Below are positions 20,951-29,957 of a stretch of 64,000 nt of DNA, in pieces. The position numbers and the translations under genes are program-made. Source of the stretch: Astragalus membranaceus (taxonomy: Eukaryota > Streptophyta > Magnoliopsida > Fabales > Fabaceae). Below the pieces are notes generated by a model. It searched no databases. It was not told where the DNA came from and saw only the letters and a list, made by a program, of their open reading frames with translations. Each line of letters begins with the position of its first letter. The first letter of the stretch is position 1. The DNA lies in assembly GCA_039519185.1 (NCBI GenBank), contig CM076846.1:228909363-228973362 (forward strand). Direction: 5' to 3'.

Positions 20951-23506
20951 TCAATGTTTCCCAACCATAATTTTCAGGCGGGGTCTGAACCATAAAACTC
21001 TATGCTCAATGGAGAACTCCTTTCTGGAAATCAACTTATCATGCTTAGCTTTCCACACTTTCTTGGCAGGAATGCCCGCCAAGGTTAGACCAATGTTGTT
21101 CCTGTGTTTCCTTAGGATTGGCGGCTTCTCTTTTAGTTCAGATTTAAACCCTGCTATATTAGCCTCATGAAGCTTCCCACTCCCCTGTGAATATGCATAA
21201 TTAAATTTTCTATGGGGTGGTTCAAGCTCTAAAACAAATGGCTGCTCAATGGTAGCAGCAGCTACATCCACAACATCAGCTATAGGAAGTGTGTCAACCT
21301 GTAAAGTATCAACCAAACCATCAAGCAATTCAATTTTGCAAAGGAAATGCTCTTCCATAGGGTGTTTCTTAGCATTAAAGATGCTAAATTTTTCAGTGGT
21401 ATCACCAAATTCCATGGAAAGAGTCCCTGCATGTACATCAATTTTAGTTTTTGCAGTCCTCAAGAAAGGCCTGCCTAAAATGATAGGTGACCTGCTGGAC
21501 TTAGTTTCTTCCTCCATGTCTAGAATGTAAAAATCTGCAGGAAAAATCAAATCATTAACTTTAACAAGAACATCCTCAATCAATCCAGCAGGTCGAGCAT
21601 TACTCCTATTTGCTAGTTGGATGGTAACACCTGTTTCCTGCAAAGGTCCAAGAGCAAGAGAGTTAAAAATAGATGTGGGCATTACATTGATTGAAGCTCC
21701 TAGATCTAGCATGGCATTGTCAAATTGACTATTTCCTATGGTGCATGGGATGGAGAAAGTTCCTGGATCATTGCACTTTTGAGGCATGGGCAACATGAGG
21801 GTTGAAACATTATACCCCACATTGACTTTTTCAGTTCCTTTCATCCTTCTCTTTCTCTTGTGTGTGCACAACTCTTTCAGAAATCTGGCATATTTTGGAA
21901 TCTGCTTGATTGCCTCAAGGAGGGGAATATTGACTTCCACCTTCCTAAAAGTATCTAAGATCTCACTGTCCCTATCCGCCTCATCTTGTTTTTTAGTACT
22001 CATTGCTCTATGAGGGAAAGGGAGTGGTATTTCTTGTTCATCAGAAACATGTTCAGGTGCCTTATTATTCTTCAAAACAGTAGTTTCAGGCACCTTTGAG
22101 GTGTCAACAGCCTTCCCAGATCTCAATGTGATAGCACTAACATTGGGGTTTGGTGCATTTGGATTAACAACTGCTTGAGCAGGCAATTGGTTTGACCCTT
22201 TGGCTTGCATCTGATTAATTGTGGTAGCTAGTTGTCCCACTTGTGTCTGTAAATTCTGAATTGAGGAATCTGTTCTCTGTTGGAACTGGAGATTCTGGGC
22301 AGCCATCTGCTTAACTAGATCATCTAATGAAGGTTCAGGCCTGGTAGCAACTTGTGATGGATTAACTTGCTGCTTGGGTTGTTGTTGTTGTGCAGCTGGA
22401 TTTCCCCATCTAAGGTTTGGATGATTCCTCCAGCTTGGGTGGTACCTGTTAGAAGACAAATCAACATTGGCTTGAGGGTTAAATATATTAGCTGCATATG
22501 CTTGAGGGGTATCAGCATTAGGATCCTCTTGCAGCGTAGGACAAGAATCTGTGGGGTGCTCTGTAGAGGTGCAAATACCACAAACCCTTGCTGTCTGACC
22601 TGTTGCCAATTTTTTTACCAAAATCGTGAGTTCATCCAACCTGTTCTCTAAGCTCTTATGATTATTAGCATGTATCTCATTTACTCCCCTTGTTAGAAGT
22701 GCAGAGTTGCTTCTGGTTGTGAATTGTTGGGAGTTAGTGGACATATTTTCTATTAAAGCTCTTGCATCTGCTGGGGTCTTGTCTACAAGTGCACCTCCAC
22801 TAGCAGCATCCATGATATTACGGTCCATGGGTAGTAACCCTTCATAAAAGTACTGGATGAGCAGTTGTTCAGAGATCTGGTGGTGAGGGCAGCTTGCGCA
22901 CAATTTTTTGAATCTTTCCCAGTATTCATGTAGAGAATCAGTGGAGTTTTGTGTGATACCACATATCTCTTTTCTGATTGAAGTAGCTCTGGATGCGGGA
23001 AAGAACTTCTCTAGGAACAACTTTTTCAAGTCATTCCAATTTTCAACAGAACCTGGTTGGAGGTAATACAACCAATCCTTGGCTGCATCTTGGAGTGAGA
23101 AGGGAAAGGCCCTTAGTTTAATGTGTTCCTCTGGAATTCCTTGGGGCTTCATGGTTGAGCACACTATGTGGAACTCCTTGAGATGTTTGTGTGGATCATC
23201 ACCTGCAAGACCATTAAACTTTGGCAACAAGTGTATTAAACCAGATTTCAATTCAAAAGGAACATCAACATCAGGATAATTAATACATAGAGCATTGTAA
23301 GTGACATCAGGTGTAGCAAGCTCCCTAAGGGTTCTACCAGCCATGTTGACAGAATCAAGATCAGAATCAAGTTCAAAAAGATTATGGCTAAAGATGTTAT
23401 CACTATCACTACCAATATCCTCTATATGCTCCCTAAGTCTACGATGTATTGTTCTCTCAATTTCAGGGTCAAAGGGATGCAAATTAACAGTATTAGACCT
23501 GGTCAT
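20951..23506 (-). CDS. Athila-like Gag-protease fused to an integrase tail (element G)
   Basis: An 851-residue ORF without interruption. I take the start at 23506 (MTRSNTVNLHPFDPE); a 17-residue hydrophobic extension to 23557 is open but unlike the family. Numbered from that extension: retrotransposon gag domain about 100-290 (LRAFPFSLQDAAKDWLYYL, EKFFPASRA), a zinc knuckle CGICTSTEHPTDSC at 326-339, a Gln/Pro-rich linker, and a protease with active site MLDLGASINVMP near 616-627 (DLGAS is the usual Athila form) and IILGRPFLRTA at 692-702. From about 835 to the end the wording (KHDKLISRKEF) is an integrase C-terminus, so an in-frame deletion removed RT, RNase H and the integrase core. The intact frame suggests recent use for particle formation. 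Confidence 0.85.
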   Translation of the reverse strand: MTRSNTVNLHPFDPEIERTIHRRLREHIEDIGSDSDNIFSHNLFELDSDLDSVNMAGRTLRELATPDVTYNALCINYPDVDVPFELKSGLIHLLPKFNGLAGDDPHKHLKEFHIVCSTMKPQGIPEEHIKLRAFPFSLQDAAKDWLYYLQPGSVENWNDLKKLFLEKFFPASRATSIRKEICGITQNSTDSLHEYWERFKKLCASCPHHQISEQLLIQYFYEGLLPMDRNIMDAASGGALVDKTPADARALIENMSTNSQQFTTRSNSALLTRGVNEIHANNHKSLENRLDELTILVKKLATGQTARVCGICTSTEHPTDSCPTLQEDPNADTPQAYAANIFNPQANVDLSSNRYHPSWRNHPNLRWGNPAAQQQQPKQQVNPSQVATRPEPSLDDLVKQMAAQNLQFQQRTDSSIQNLQTQVGQLATTINQMQAKGSNQLPAQAVVNPNAPNPNVSAITLRSGKAVDTSKVPETTVLKNNKAPEHVSDEQEIPLPFPHRAMSTKKQDEADRDSEILDTFRKVEVNIPLLEAIKQIPKYARFLKELCTHKRKRRMKGTEKVNVGYNVSTLMLPMPQKCNDPGTFSIPCTIGNSQFDNAMLDLGASINVMPTSIFNSLALGPLQETGVTIQLANRSNARPAGLIEDVLVKVNDLIFPADFYILDMEEETKSSRSPIILGRPFLRTAKTKIDVHAGTLSMEFGDTTEKFSIFNAKKHPMEEHFLCKIELLDGLVDTLQVDTLPIADVVDVAAATIEQPFVLELEPPHRKFNYAYSQGSGKLHEANIAGFKSELKEKPPILRKHRNNIGLTLAGIPAKKVWKAKHDKLISRKEFSIEHRVLWFRPRLKIMVGKH

Positions 23507-23557
23507 GCACCATATGTAACAAGAAGTGAGAAAATGCAACAATTCTAGAAATACCAA

Positions 23558-23991
23558 CTATGTCCTAATGCTAAAATGAATGCATAAAATAGAAAACGAA
23601 TCAAATCTAACCAAAAATATTTAAAAACAGTACTAAAAATCTAAATAAATCTAAAGAAAGATATGCAAAATTTTTTGGATTTTTTTTGGAGATATGAAAA
23701 ATTAAAACAATTACTTAAAAATAGAAAACGAACGAATTTGAGATTTTTACGCTACAGCTCCCATTTATGGGAGTCCTATTCTTTGATTTATTTCTGATTT
23801 TCTGACAAAATTTCGGAGCAATCGGAGAAAATCTCCTGAAAACCGTTTTTTCACCTAATTAGAGACAACACAGAACGGGGCTGAAACCAACAGAACCTGC
23901 AAGGCAACAAAACTCAAAAACAAATGTTAGTGGTTAGTGAGTCCTGAAGTTGGTAATCCCTAATTAGAGATCCCCGGCAACGGCGCCAATT
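23558..23991 (-). other. Leader of element G with primer-binding site
   Basis: Untranslated leader between 5' LTR and gag. The primer site TGGCGCCGTTGCCGGGGA (- strand, 23971-23988) is complementary to the 3' end of Asp tRNA, the usual Athila primer; the spacer between LTR and primer site is AAT (plus the first T of the site). Confidence 0.88.
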
Positions 23992-25236
23992 TGATCAGCG
24001 GTCGTACGCGGGTCAAAATATTTGAAAAGGATTAAGAATGTAGTACAAGGTGAGAAACCTTGGTCGTCTCACAAGGATCTCTAATACTAAGATTACCAGA
24101 ATCAGGAACAAAATTAACAATAAAATAGGGGGTTTGTTTATGAAGAAAACGATTTGTGTTTGAGGTGTTTAACAATCTTAAAGTGACAATTGATTCACCG
24201 GTTTCCGGCTACGCATCTCGGATTTATCATTGGTTCCAAATATTCGTGCAAGACTCGTTCAAGGTTTCAGTTCTTGATTGATAATAAACTAATCAAGAAA
24301 GCGTCAATTAGTTTATACGAATTCGCACCGTTTTAAAGCAAGCGTCAAAACAACGTGTTCAATCAATCATGATGGTGAACAAGCGCCACTAAACACAATC
24401 AATATCATAACTGAATTCAATCAATCATCTATCAATTCCTACTCGAATTAAATAAAACAAGCGATTAAATAACCCGAATAGTTAAGAGTTGCGAAAAACA
24501 GATTCACATATAAACAAGCGTCATATATAAACGATTCGCGTATTGCAAATAAGCGTAATCTGGGTAATTAAGCATCACACAAAGACGAAAATTTGCAAAC
24601 AAAGAATTCAAATGTGGAATTGATAGAGAAGAAAGAACTGAAAACTAAAAACGAAATAAACGAATTAACATTAGACACCGAACCTCAAAATCCGCAGACG
24701 ACAGCCTTTCACAGATGAATCAATTTAGGAATTTAGGCTTCCATGGAGGCTAGAGCACAAAAGTTTTGTAAAGTATATGATAATGCGTAAGATAGATAAA
24801 ACGGCTGCTGACCAGCCAAATCTATAAGACTAAAACGAAATACCTAATCACTAAATGGGCTATTGGATAAAAGCCCGTTAACAAATTAATATTCGGTCCA
24901 AAACCCGTTTTACACAGTACTGCTTCGATAATTCGCAGTTTTCACCTTCAAGACTTCAAAACTGGGTTTCGAGCTCAACAGAAGAATTGTAGCTCTGTTC
25001 CTTAGCTTTCCAACGCATGCTTGCACGCCTCAATCGGATAACCACAGACAAAGTTATGACCTTCAGAGTAGATAGGGGTCAATATGCAATAAAACAAGAA
25101 TTAATCGTGAAATTCCTATATTGCTCAAATAAGACCCAAAATCTAGAAACGCGCTAAGACTTAAATATTAGACACAGAACACAATCAAAAATACCAAATG
25201 CAAAGCTATAAAGAGTGCATTAAAATGCACTGATCA
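23992..25236 (-). repeat. 5' LTR of element G
   Basis: 1245 bp. Differences from the 3' LTR noticed by eye: 24034 region AAG versus AAT, AAAACG versus AAACCG, ATTCC versus ATTAC and CACAG versus CACTG. It abuts the right copy of the 127-bp duplication with no filler. Confidence 0.93.
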
Positions 25237-25363
25237 GAGGAACTCAAAAATTGATGGAGCCTTAGGCGCCCTAGGTGTGTGTGTGTTGCTGGAAATTCTG
25301 CCACTGCTGTGTCTGTTGCTGTATCTGGGCGCTGGGTGCCCTCCTGGGCGCCTGTGCCACTGT
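25237..25363. repeat. 127-bp flanking duplication, right copy
   Basis: Partner of 17896-18022. Confidence 0.93.
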
Positions 25364-25870
25364 GTTGCCAGTTTTGGCACTAGGCGCCTTGTGCCATGGG
25401 CGCCAAGGGTCCCCATTTTCTGTTGCTTATTTTGCGAAAATTGATACTGGGTTTTCATGTCCAAGTTAAATGGCTCGTGCAAAACAATTTTTGGAGTCAT
25501 AGGAGTTGTGGTCTGTCCTGGCTTTTTGCCAAAATTGTTGTTGGGTTCTCATATTCTGAGTATTTGGCTCGTGCAAAATCAATTTCGAAGTAAAATGAGT
25601 TTCCATGCGTGTTTTGCCAAGGCGCCCTATGCATGGGCGCCGTGTTCCCTGCGCCAGTTTTGCTAGGCGCTCTGCGCCAGTTTTCCTGCGCTTGTGTCTG
25701 GGCGCTAGGCGCCCTGCGCCAGTTTTGCTAGGCGCTCTGCGCCAGTTTTCCTGCGCCTGTGTCTGGGCGCTAGGCGCCCTGCGCCAGTTTTGCCAGGCGC
25801 TCTGCGCCAGTTTTCACTGCGCCAGCGCCTGGGCGCTAGGCGCCCTGCGCCAGTTTTTGCTGGGCGCCAA
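25265..25870 (+). repeat. GGCGCC-rich palindrome cluster in the E 5' LTR
   Basis: Dozens of GCGCC/GGCGC words, partly organised as a ~62-bp tandem unit (25637-25860) containing CTGCGCCAGTTTTGC and GGGCGCTAGGCGCCC (for example 25700-25714), the latter an inverted repeat with 6-bp arms and a TAG loop. The same cluster is at 30718-31365 (E 3' LTR) and, in a different arrangement on the opposite strand, at 37000-37715 and 43283-43998 (F LTRs). The Cys/Ala/Pro-rich ORFs here are by-products of this composition. Confidence 0.9.
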
Positions 25871-26176
25871 AATCAGGATGTTGCCTAAATTTTTCCAAAC
25901 TTGTTTTTAATGTAACTTTTGACTCGGTTATCCAAATTTAACGGTTCAAAATGCGTTTCGAAGCTAATTTCGGTGTCTATTCAAATATTCTGGTTTTATG
26001 TAAAAATGAGTTATTTTTACTGGTGGTTCTGGACTGAAGTTGTTCAAGGTGTTTAATTCCAATTTTATTCACTTTCCCTATGTCGTGTCAAATCCTAAAT
26101 TGGCCTAATTGAAATTGGTGTTGGTGTGAGTGGTGGGTTGAGTTGGTGAGTGTATTATGGTGTGATTGGTGAGCAG

Positions 26177-26369
26177 AGGCTTCGGCCTAATTTTAATTGG
26201 TGAGCAGAGGCTTCGGCCTAATTTTAAATCGGTGAGTTAATTAAATGGTGAGTTTGATGAATTGTGTGGTGTGTGGTGGTGCATTTCCATAGCATCTCAT
26301 GAACCATGTGCATAATTGGTGAGCAGAGGCTTCGGCCTAATTTTATTTGGTGAGCAGAGGCTACGGCCT
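26177..26369 (+). repeat. Four UNCG-tetraloop hairpin repeats in the E LTR
   Basis: TGGTGAGCAGAGGCTTCGGCC occurs three times and once with CTACGG in place of CTTCGG; cores at 26177, 26208, 26327 and 26358. Each core, AGGC-TTCG-GCCT or AGGC-TACG-GCCT, forms a 4-bp stem closed by C-G on a UNCG tetraloop in sense-strand RNA. Counterparts lie at about 31672, 31703, 31822 and 31853 (E 3' LTR) and, on the - strand of F, at 36507, 36538 and 36683. Confidence 0.85.
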
Positions 26370-26981
26370 ATTTGTATTTGGTGACGGATCCGACATGCAT
26401 GTGCCCGTGGAGTTTGGGTTGCATTTCACGCATAACCATACCTTTTGCATTGTTGTTTGGAGAATTGTAATTGTGATGTGGTTGCTGCCTTTGTTGTGAA
26501 TCGGTGTGCCTAGTTACCTGTTCCTATGCAGTGCTTATTCCATATGTTATTAATTATGAAAAGAGACTCACCCTACTGCTTTTATGTTGCTTCTTATGTC
26601 GGCAACGTGCAGGTATTAGCGAGTGAAGGTTATCCTTATGCCTTCGTCTGGTAGGGAGTGTCATGCTCTGATACGTAGCACCGGGGGGCGTCTTATGTTT
26701 ATGTGTTATTTTAATTACACTGTTAGACTGTTATTAGTGATGTATTGGATTTGTTTTCGAACTTAATATTTTCCGCTGTGGTAATGACTGTATTTAGTTG
26801 ATGCGAACCGAACCGGTATTTTATGGTGCTATGTATCTTGTTGTTTTTAGCCAAATTATGCAGATTTGAAGTTGTTGATTTAATGGAGTAAGTGTAGCAC
26901 TCTCTTATATTGTTTTCAGAAAAAAAAAAAAAGAAACTCTGATTTTATAAATTAGTAAAGTTATTAGAAGGGGGTGTTACA

Positions 26982-29957
26982 ATAGTGGTATTAGAGCAAT
27001 GGTTGGTCCGTCCGGCCAAGTCGTCGAGTCGTTGTGTCGGTGTACGACCTACTGTTGTCTTTTAAGTGCTGACCAGTGTGTGTGTTGCAGGTAAACCAAG
27101 AGTTGCTAATGGTAAGTGAACTAGTGGGGGAGATACCCCTGCTGGTACTGTAGGTTGTATTGCATTCTGGGTGTGAACTTGTGTCCCTGTTGTTGGTTGC
27201 TATTCTTTAACCTTCTTGTGGAATGAATTCTGACTTCATTTGTGTGGTCTTCAATAACTTACCTTGTTGGTTAGTATTCACATGTGTTTCGACTAGTTTA
27301 AAATTGTTTCGACACTAGGTCTTATATGAACTCTTTGGTGGTGTGTCTTGACGTGGAGTCTAAATGCATTGTGGGGAATTGTTTTGACGAATTATGTCAG
27401 ACTAGTACATGACTAAAAATGTTGAGGTTTGGTGTTCCCTGATTTATAAATGTTTCCATTATGAGGCTGTTTGTATCTATTCTAAGGGGCTATGACATCT
27501 TTCACTTAGCAGAAAAGAATTTTTAATTTTAATTGAAAACAATTATGACATCTTTCGCGTTAGTTGTTTATTTTTGGGTGTTGTCCCTGATTGTTTTGAC
27601 AGGCAGTGTTGTAAGTTTAGGGCCTTCATGAATTGTTTTGCAATTTCCATGCTACTTGGAGTTTGACATTGTACGCTTGGATTTTATGAAAATTTTTAGT
27701 CGTTACTTCTTGAATTGTGTTATGTGGTTTTGAGATCTGAAAAGTGAAGTGGTTTCTGAAGTTGCTTTTGGACACCGTAAGACAATTTTGTGGTTGAGTG
27801 CTAATATGGGTATGAAATTTATTTTAATAAATGAACACTGATTTGGTATAAAGTTTTTACTATGGTTTGGTTTTGATTTCGCATTATATTACGCACCAGG
27901 TACCGTGTGAAATGGTTTTGAAAAGCGGACTATATTTTATGTTGTCGTTATCTACCTTATTCGGTCTTTTGCCTAATTTTCCTCAACATGTGATGTTTCC
28001 AACTCCGAATCCTTGCGAACTATTTCATGACCGTGAGCTGTAATCCCTACACCGGATTGTCCCTGATTTTGTTTTGGTTGTTGTACTCTTTATAATTGGT
28101 GCTACGTGATTTTGGGAAACCATAAACATTTAAAATGCGCATTGGCACGGTTTATGTATTTCATTGGGTTAGCTTTTATTGTCGTATGTTCTTAAGAATG
28201 CTTTGTTCAAATTGTTAAAGTTGATGTTTAATTGATTGATTGATGTGTATTGTTGTGTTTGTAAAAAGTTGAGATGTAGTGCGTAACACTGTTTCGGTTT
28301 TCGTGAAACTGGGACTGTTCGGCCAGTCCAAAAATTTCGTGTTTAATTTTTCGTGAAAATAGATTTCACGCCGGTCGTTTTGGTACCGGTTTCGTTCAAT
28401 TTGGATTTGCGTAGCTCTAGTTATAGGCTCCACAAGTGAGGTTAATAATCTGGGAGCATTCTGGACATAGGTTCTGTATTTTTTTAAAACTGGAAACCTT
28501 TCGTTTGTCCAAAAATTATGGAACATATTTTGTTAGGGAATAGACTTAATTCTGGTAATTTTGGCTTTGGTTTGGTCGCATTTGGAGTAGTATAACTCCA
28601 TTTATGGGTCTCGCAAGTTAGGGTAAAATTCTGGGGACCGTCTGGACATAGGGTCAATGTTTTGATTGTGGTGTTTTCAAATGAACTCCTTTTCGAATGA
28701 ATCCAATTTCTTTGAAAACTAGACAAAATTATTTACTGTTTAGGCTGAAGTTTCGTGTTATTTGAGTTTGTTTTGGGCATTGTAGAAGAGTCACAACTTT
28801 GGACACAGTCGCTGCCCCATTTTCTGGACCAGCTGCCTTGTTTGTGAAAACTGTGCTATTCGACTCATCATTTTGAAATTCTAAAAATATGGCCAGAAAC
28901 TAGACTCCGTAAGTTTTCCGTAGAGGGGTTGTTTGCTAAATTCCGATGTCGTTTGATAGGGTAAATAAATTGTTGAAGTTTATGTGTGAGTGCTGGAATT
29001 TCCTGCGTTGCTTGGTTTATGCTGTCATTGTAACGGAAAAATGTCTTTGCGATATCTTTTGACCCAGGAGTCCGATTTGAGTAAACTAAAATGTTTTGGA
29101 AAGCTTATTCAGAGGCCTAACTGAATATTCTAATTGCAAGGCAAAATTGACTGTTTCTGGTGTCGTTGATTTTTAGGCGTGTCGGTCGAATTAAATTGTT
29201 GTAGTGTTGTCGGTGGCTTAGAGCCCCAAGTTGTATTGTGTTGTCGGTGGCTTAGTGCCCCAAGTCGTTGTTGCAGTGTCGGCGCCTTGGTGCCCGAAGT
29301 TGCTGATGTGTTATTGATAACGGGATTGTTGGTCCCGGAGTTGTCTCTGCATTGTTGCTTGTTGTTGCTTGTGGTTGCCTCGTTAATAATGTCGATGTTT
29401 ATGTGTTGCCTTGGGTACCGCCGAATGGCCCAAGTTATATTGTTGTTGATTTGTTGTTGTGGGCCGATGGCCATTATTGATTAGTAAGGCGCTACTATGC
29501 CCCATGCGTTGTTGTTGTTGATGATGTTGCTTTGCTGATGGTTTGTCGTTGTTGATGTCGCCTGAATGGCAAAGTTGTTTGTTGACGTTACTGTCGTGTT
29601 GTTAAATTATGTGGCTTGTTGTACAGCTGTGATGCACTCTGTGAATTTCGTTGTGATGCTGTGATGATTGATGTATTGCGTTATCCATGAGGATAGATGA
29701 GTGAGATAGAATGCAAGTTAGTCTATCAGAGTGGCGCAGCGGAGTAGAGGGTGAGCCTGACTATTACTGCTTGAAGTTACCTGGCTGAACAAGTAGGAGG
29801 GACGGCCGCCCAAGCACTTACCGCCGGTAATCAAAGCAATAGTAATCAGCGTGATAGGTAGCACTAGTTGTCTAGATGGCTGTAGTTGGTAGTGGAGGAG
29901 TGTTGGCTTTAGCAGGAGAAAATTTCGAGGACGAAATTCCTTTAAGTGGGGGAGAGT
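26982..29957 (+). other. Non-coding internal domain of element E
   Basis: GT-rich, without any long ORF or recognisable domain. It contains a weakly duplicated block with CTCC/CTCGCAAGT...TCTGGACATAGG (about 28430-28480 and 28605-28655), a ~27-bp repeat CGGTGGCTTAG.GCCCCAAG (29210-29300), a GTT-rich tract (29180-29600), and a tRNA-like segment at 29725-29790. The only link to a coding relative is the pol-tail wording before the polypurine tract. Confidence 0.8.
29725..29790 (+). other. Decayed initiator-tRNA-Met-like sequence
   Basis: ATCAGAGTGGCGCAGCGGA (29725-29743) matches, base for base as I remember it, the 5' end of plant initiator tRNA-Met, including an A-box-like TGGCGCAGCGG. About 35 bases later TTGAAGTTACCTGGCTGA (29771-29788) resembles the T-arm and acceptor 3' side (ACCTGGCT shared). 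The middle, including the anticodon arm, is not recognisable, so this is not a working tRNA. It may be a tRNA relic or a SINE head. The same tRNA primes elements of this family. Confidence 0.55.

Larger units (their letters stand above)
18029..25236 (-). mobile_element. Element G: Athila-like element with gag-protease only
   Basis: Two 1245-bp LTRs (TGATCA at both ends) differing at about four positions by eye, so one of the youngest insertions. Asp-tRNA primer site at 23971-23988 (- strand) and polypurine tract GTGTGGGGGAATT (19274-19286, - strand). Internal domain 4718 bp with one long intact gag-protease ORF; RT, RNase H and the integrase core are missing. This is the architecture called TR-GAG in plants. 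It must rely on other elements for reverse transcription. Confidence 0.92.
17162..26981 (+). repeat. 5' LTR of element E, split by G
   Basis: Parts 17162-18022 and 25237-26981, which overlap by a duplicated 127 bp at the G insertion. Compared with the 3' LTR (29958-32478) it lacks about 40 bp near 25519 (present at about 30979-31018) and differs at scattered single bases. It contains the GGCGCC cluster (25265-25870), four UNCG hairpins (26177-26369) and a poly-A run near 26922. Confidence 0.92.

Noticed and set aside
23507..23557. N-terminal 17-residue hydrophobic extension of the G gag as a signal peptide
   Set aside because: Gag is cytosolic, and the next Met begins the part that looks like Athila gag.
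25605..25910. Cys/Ala/Arg-rich ORFs in the E and F LTRs (also near 25275, 30566-31129, 31100-31405, 36936-37761, 43218-44043)
   Set aside because: They follow the GGCGCC word cluster, appear on both strands and in several frames, and lack any domain; compositional artefacts inside LTRs.
29725..29790. Functional tRNA gene
   Set aside because: No recognisable anticodon arm and poor T-arm; at most a relic.
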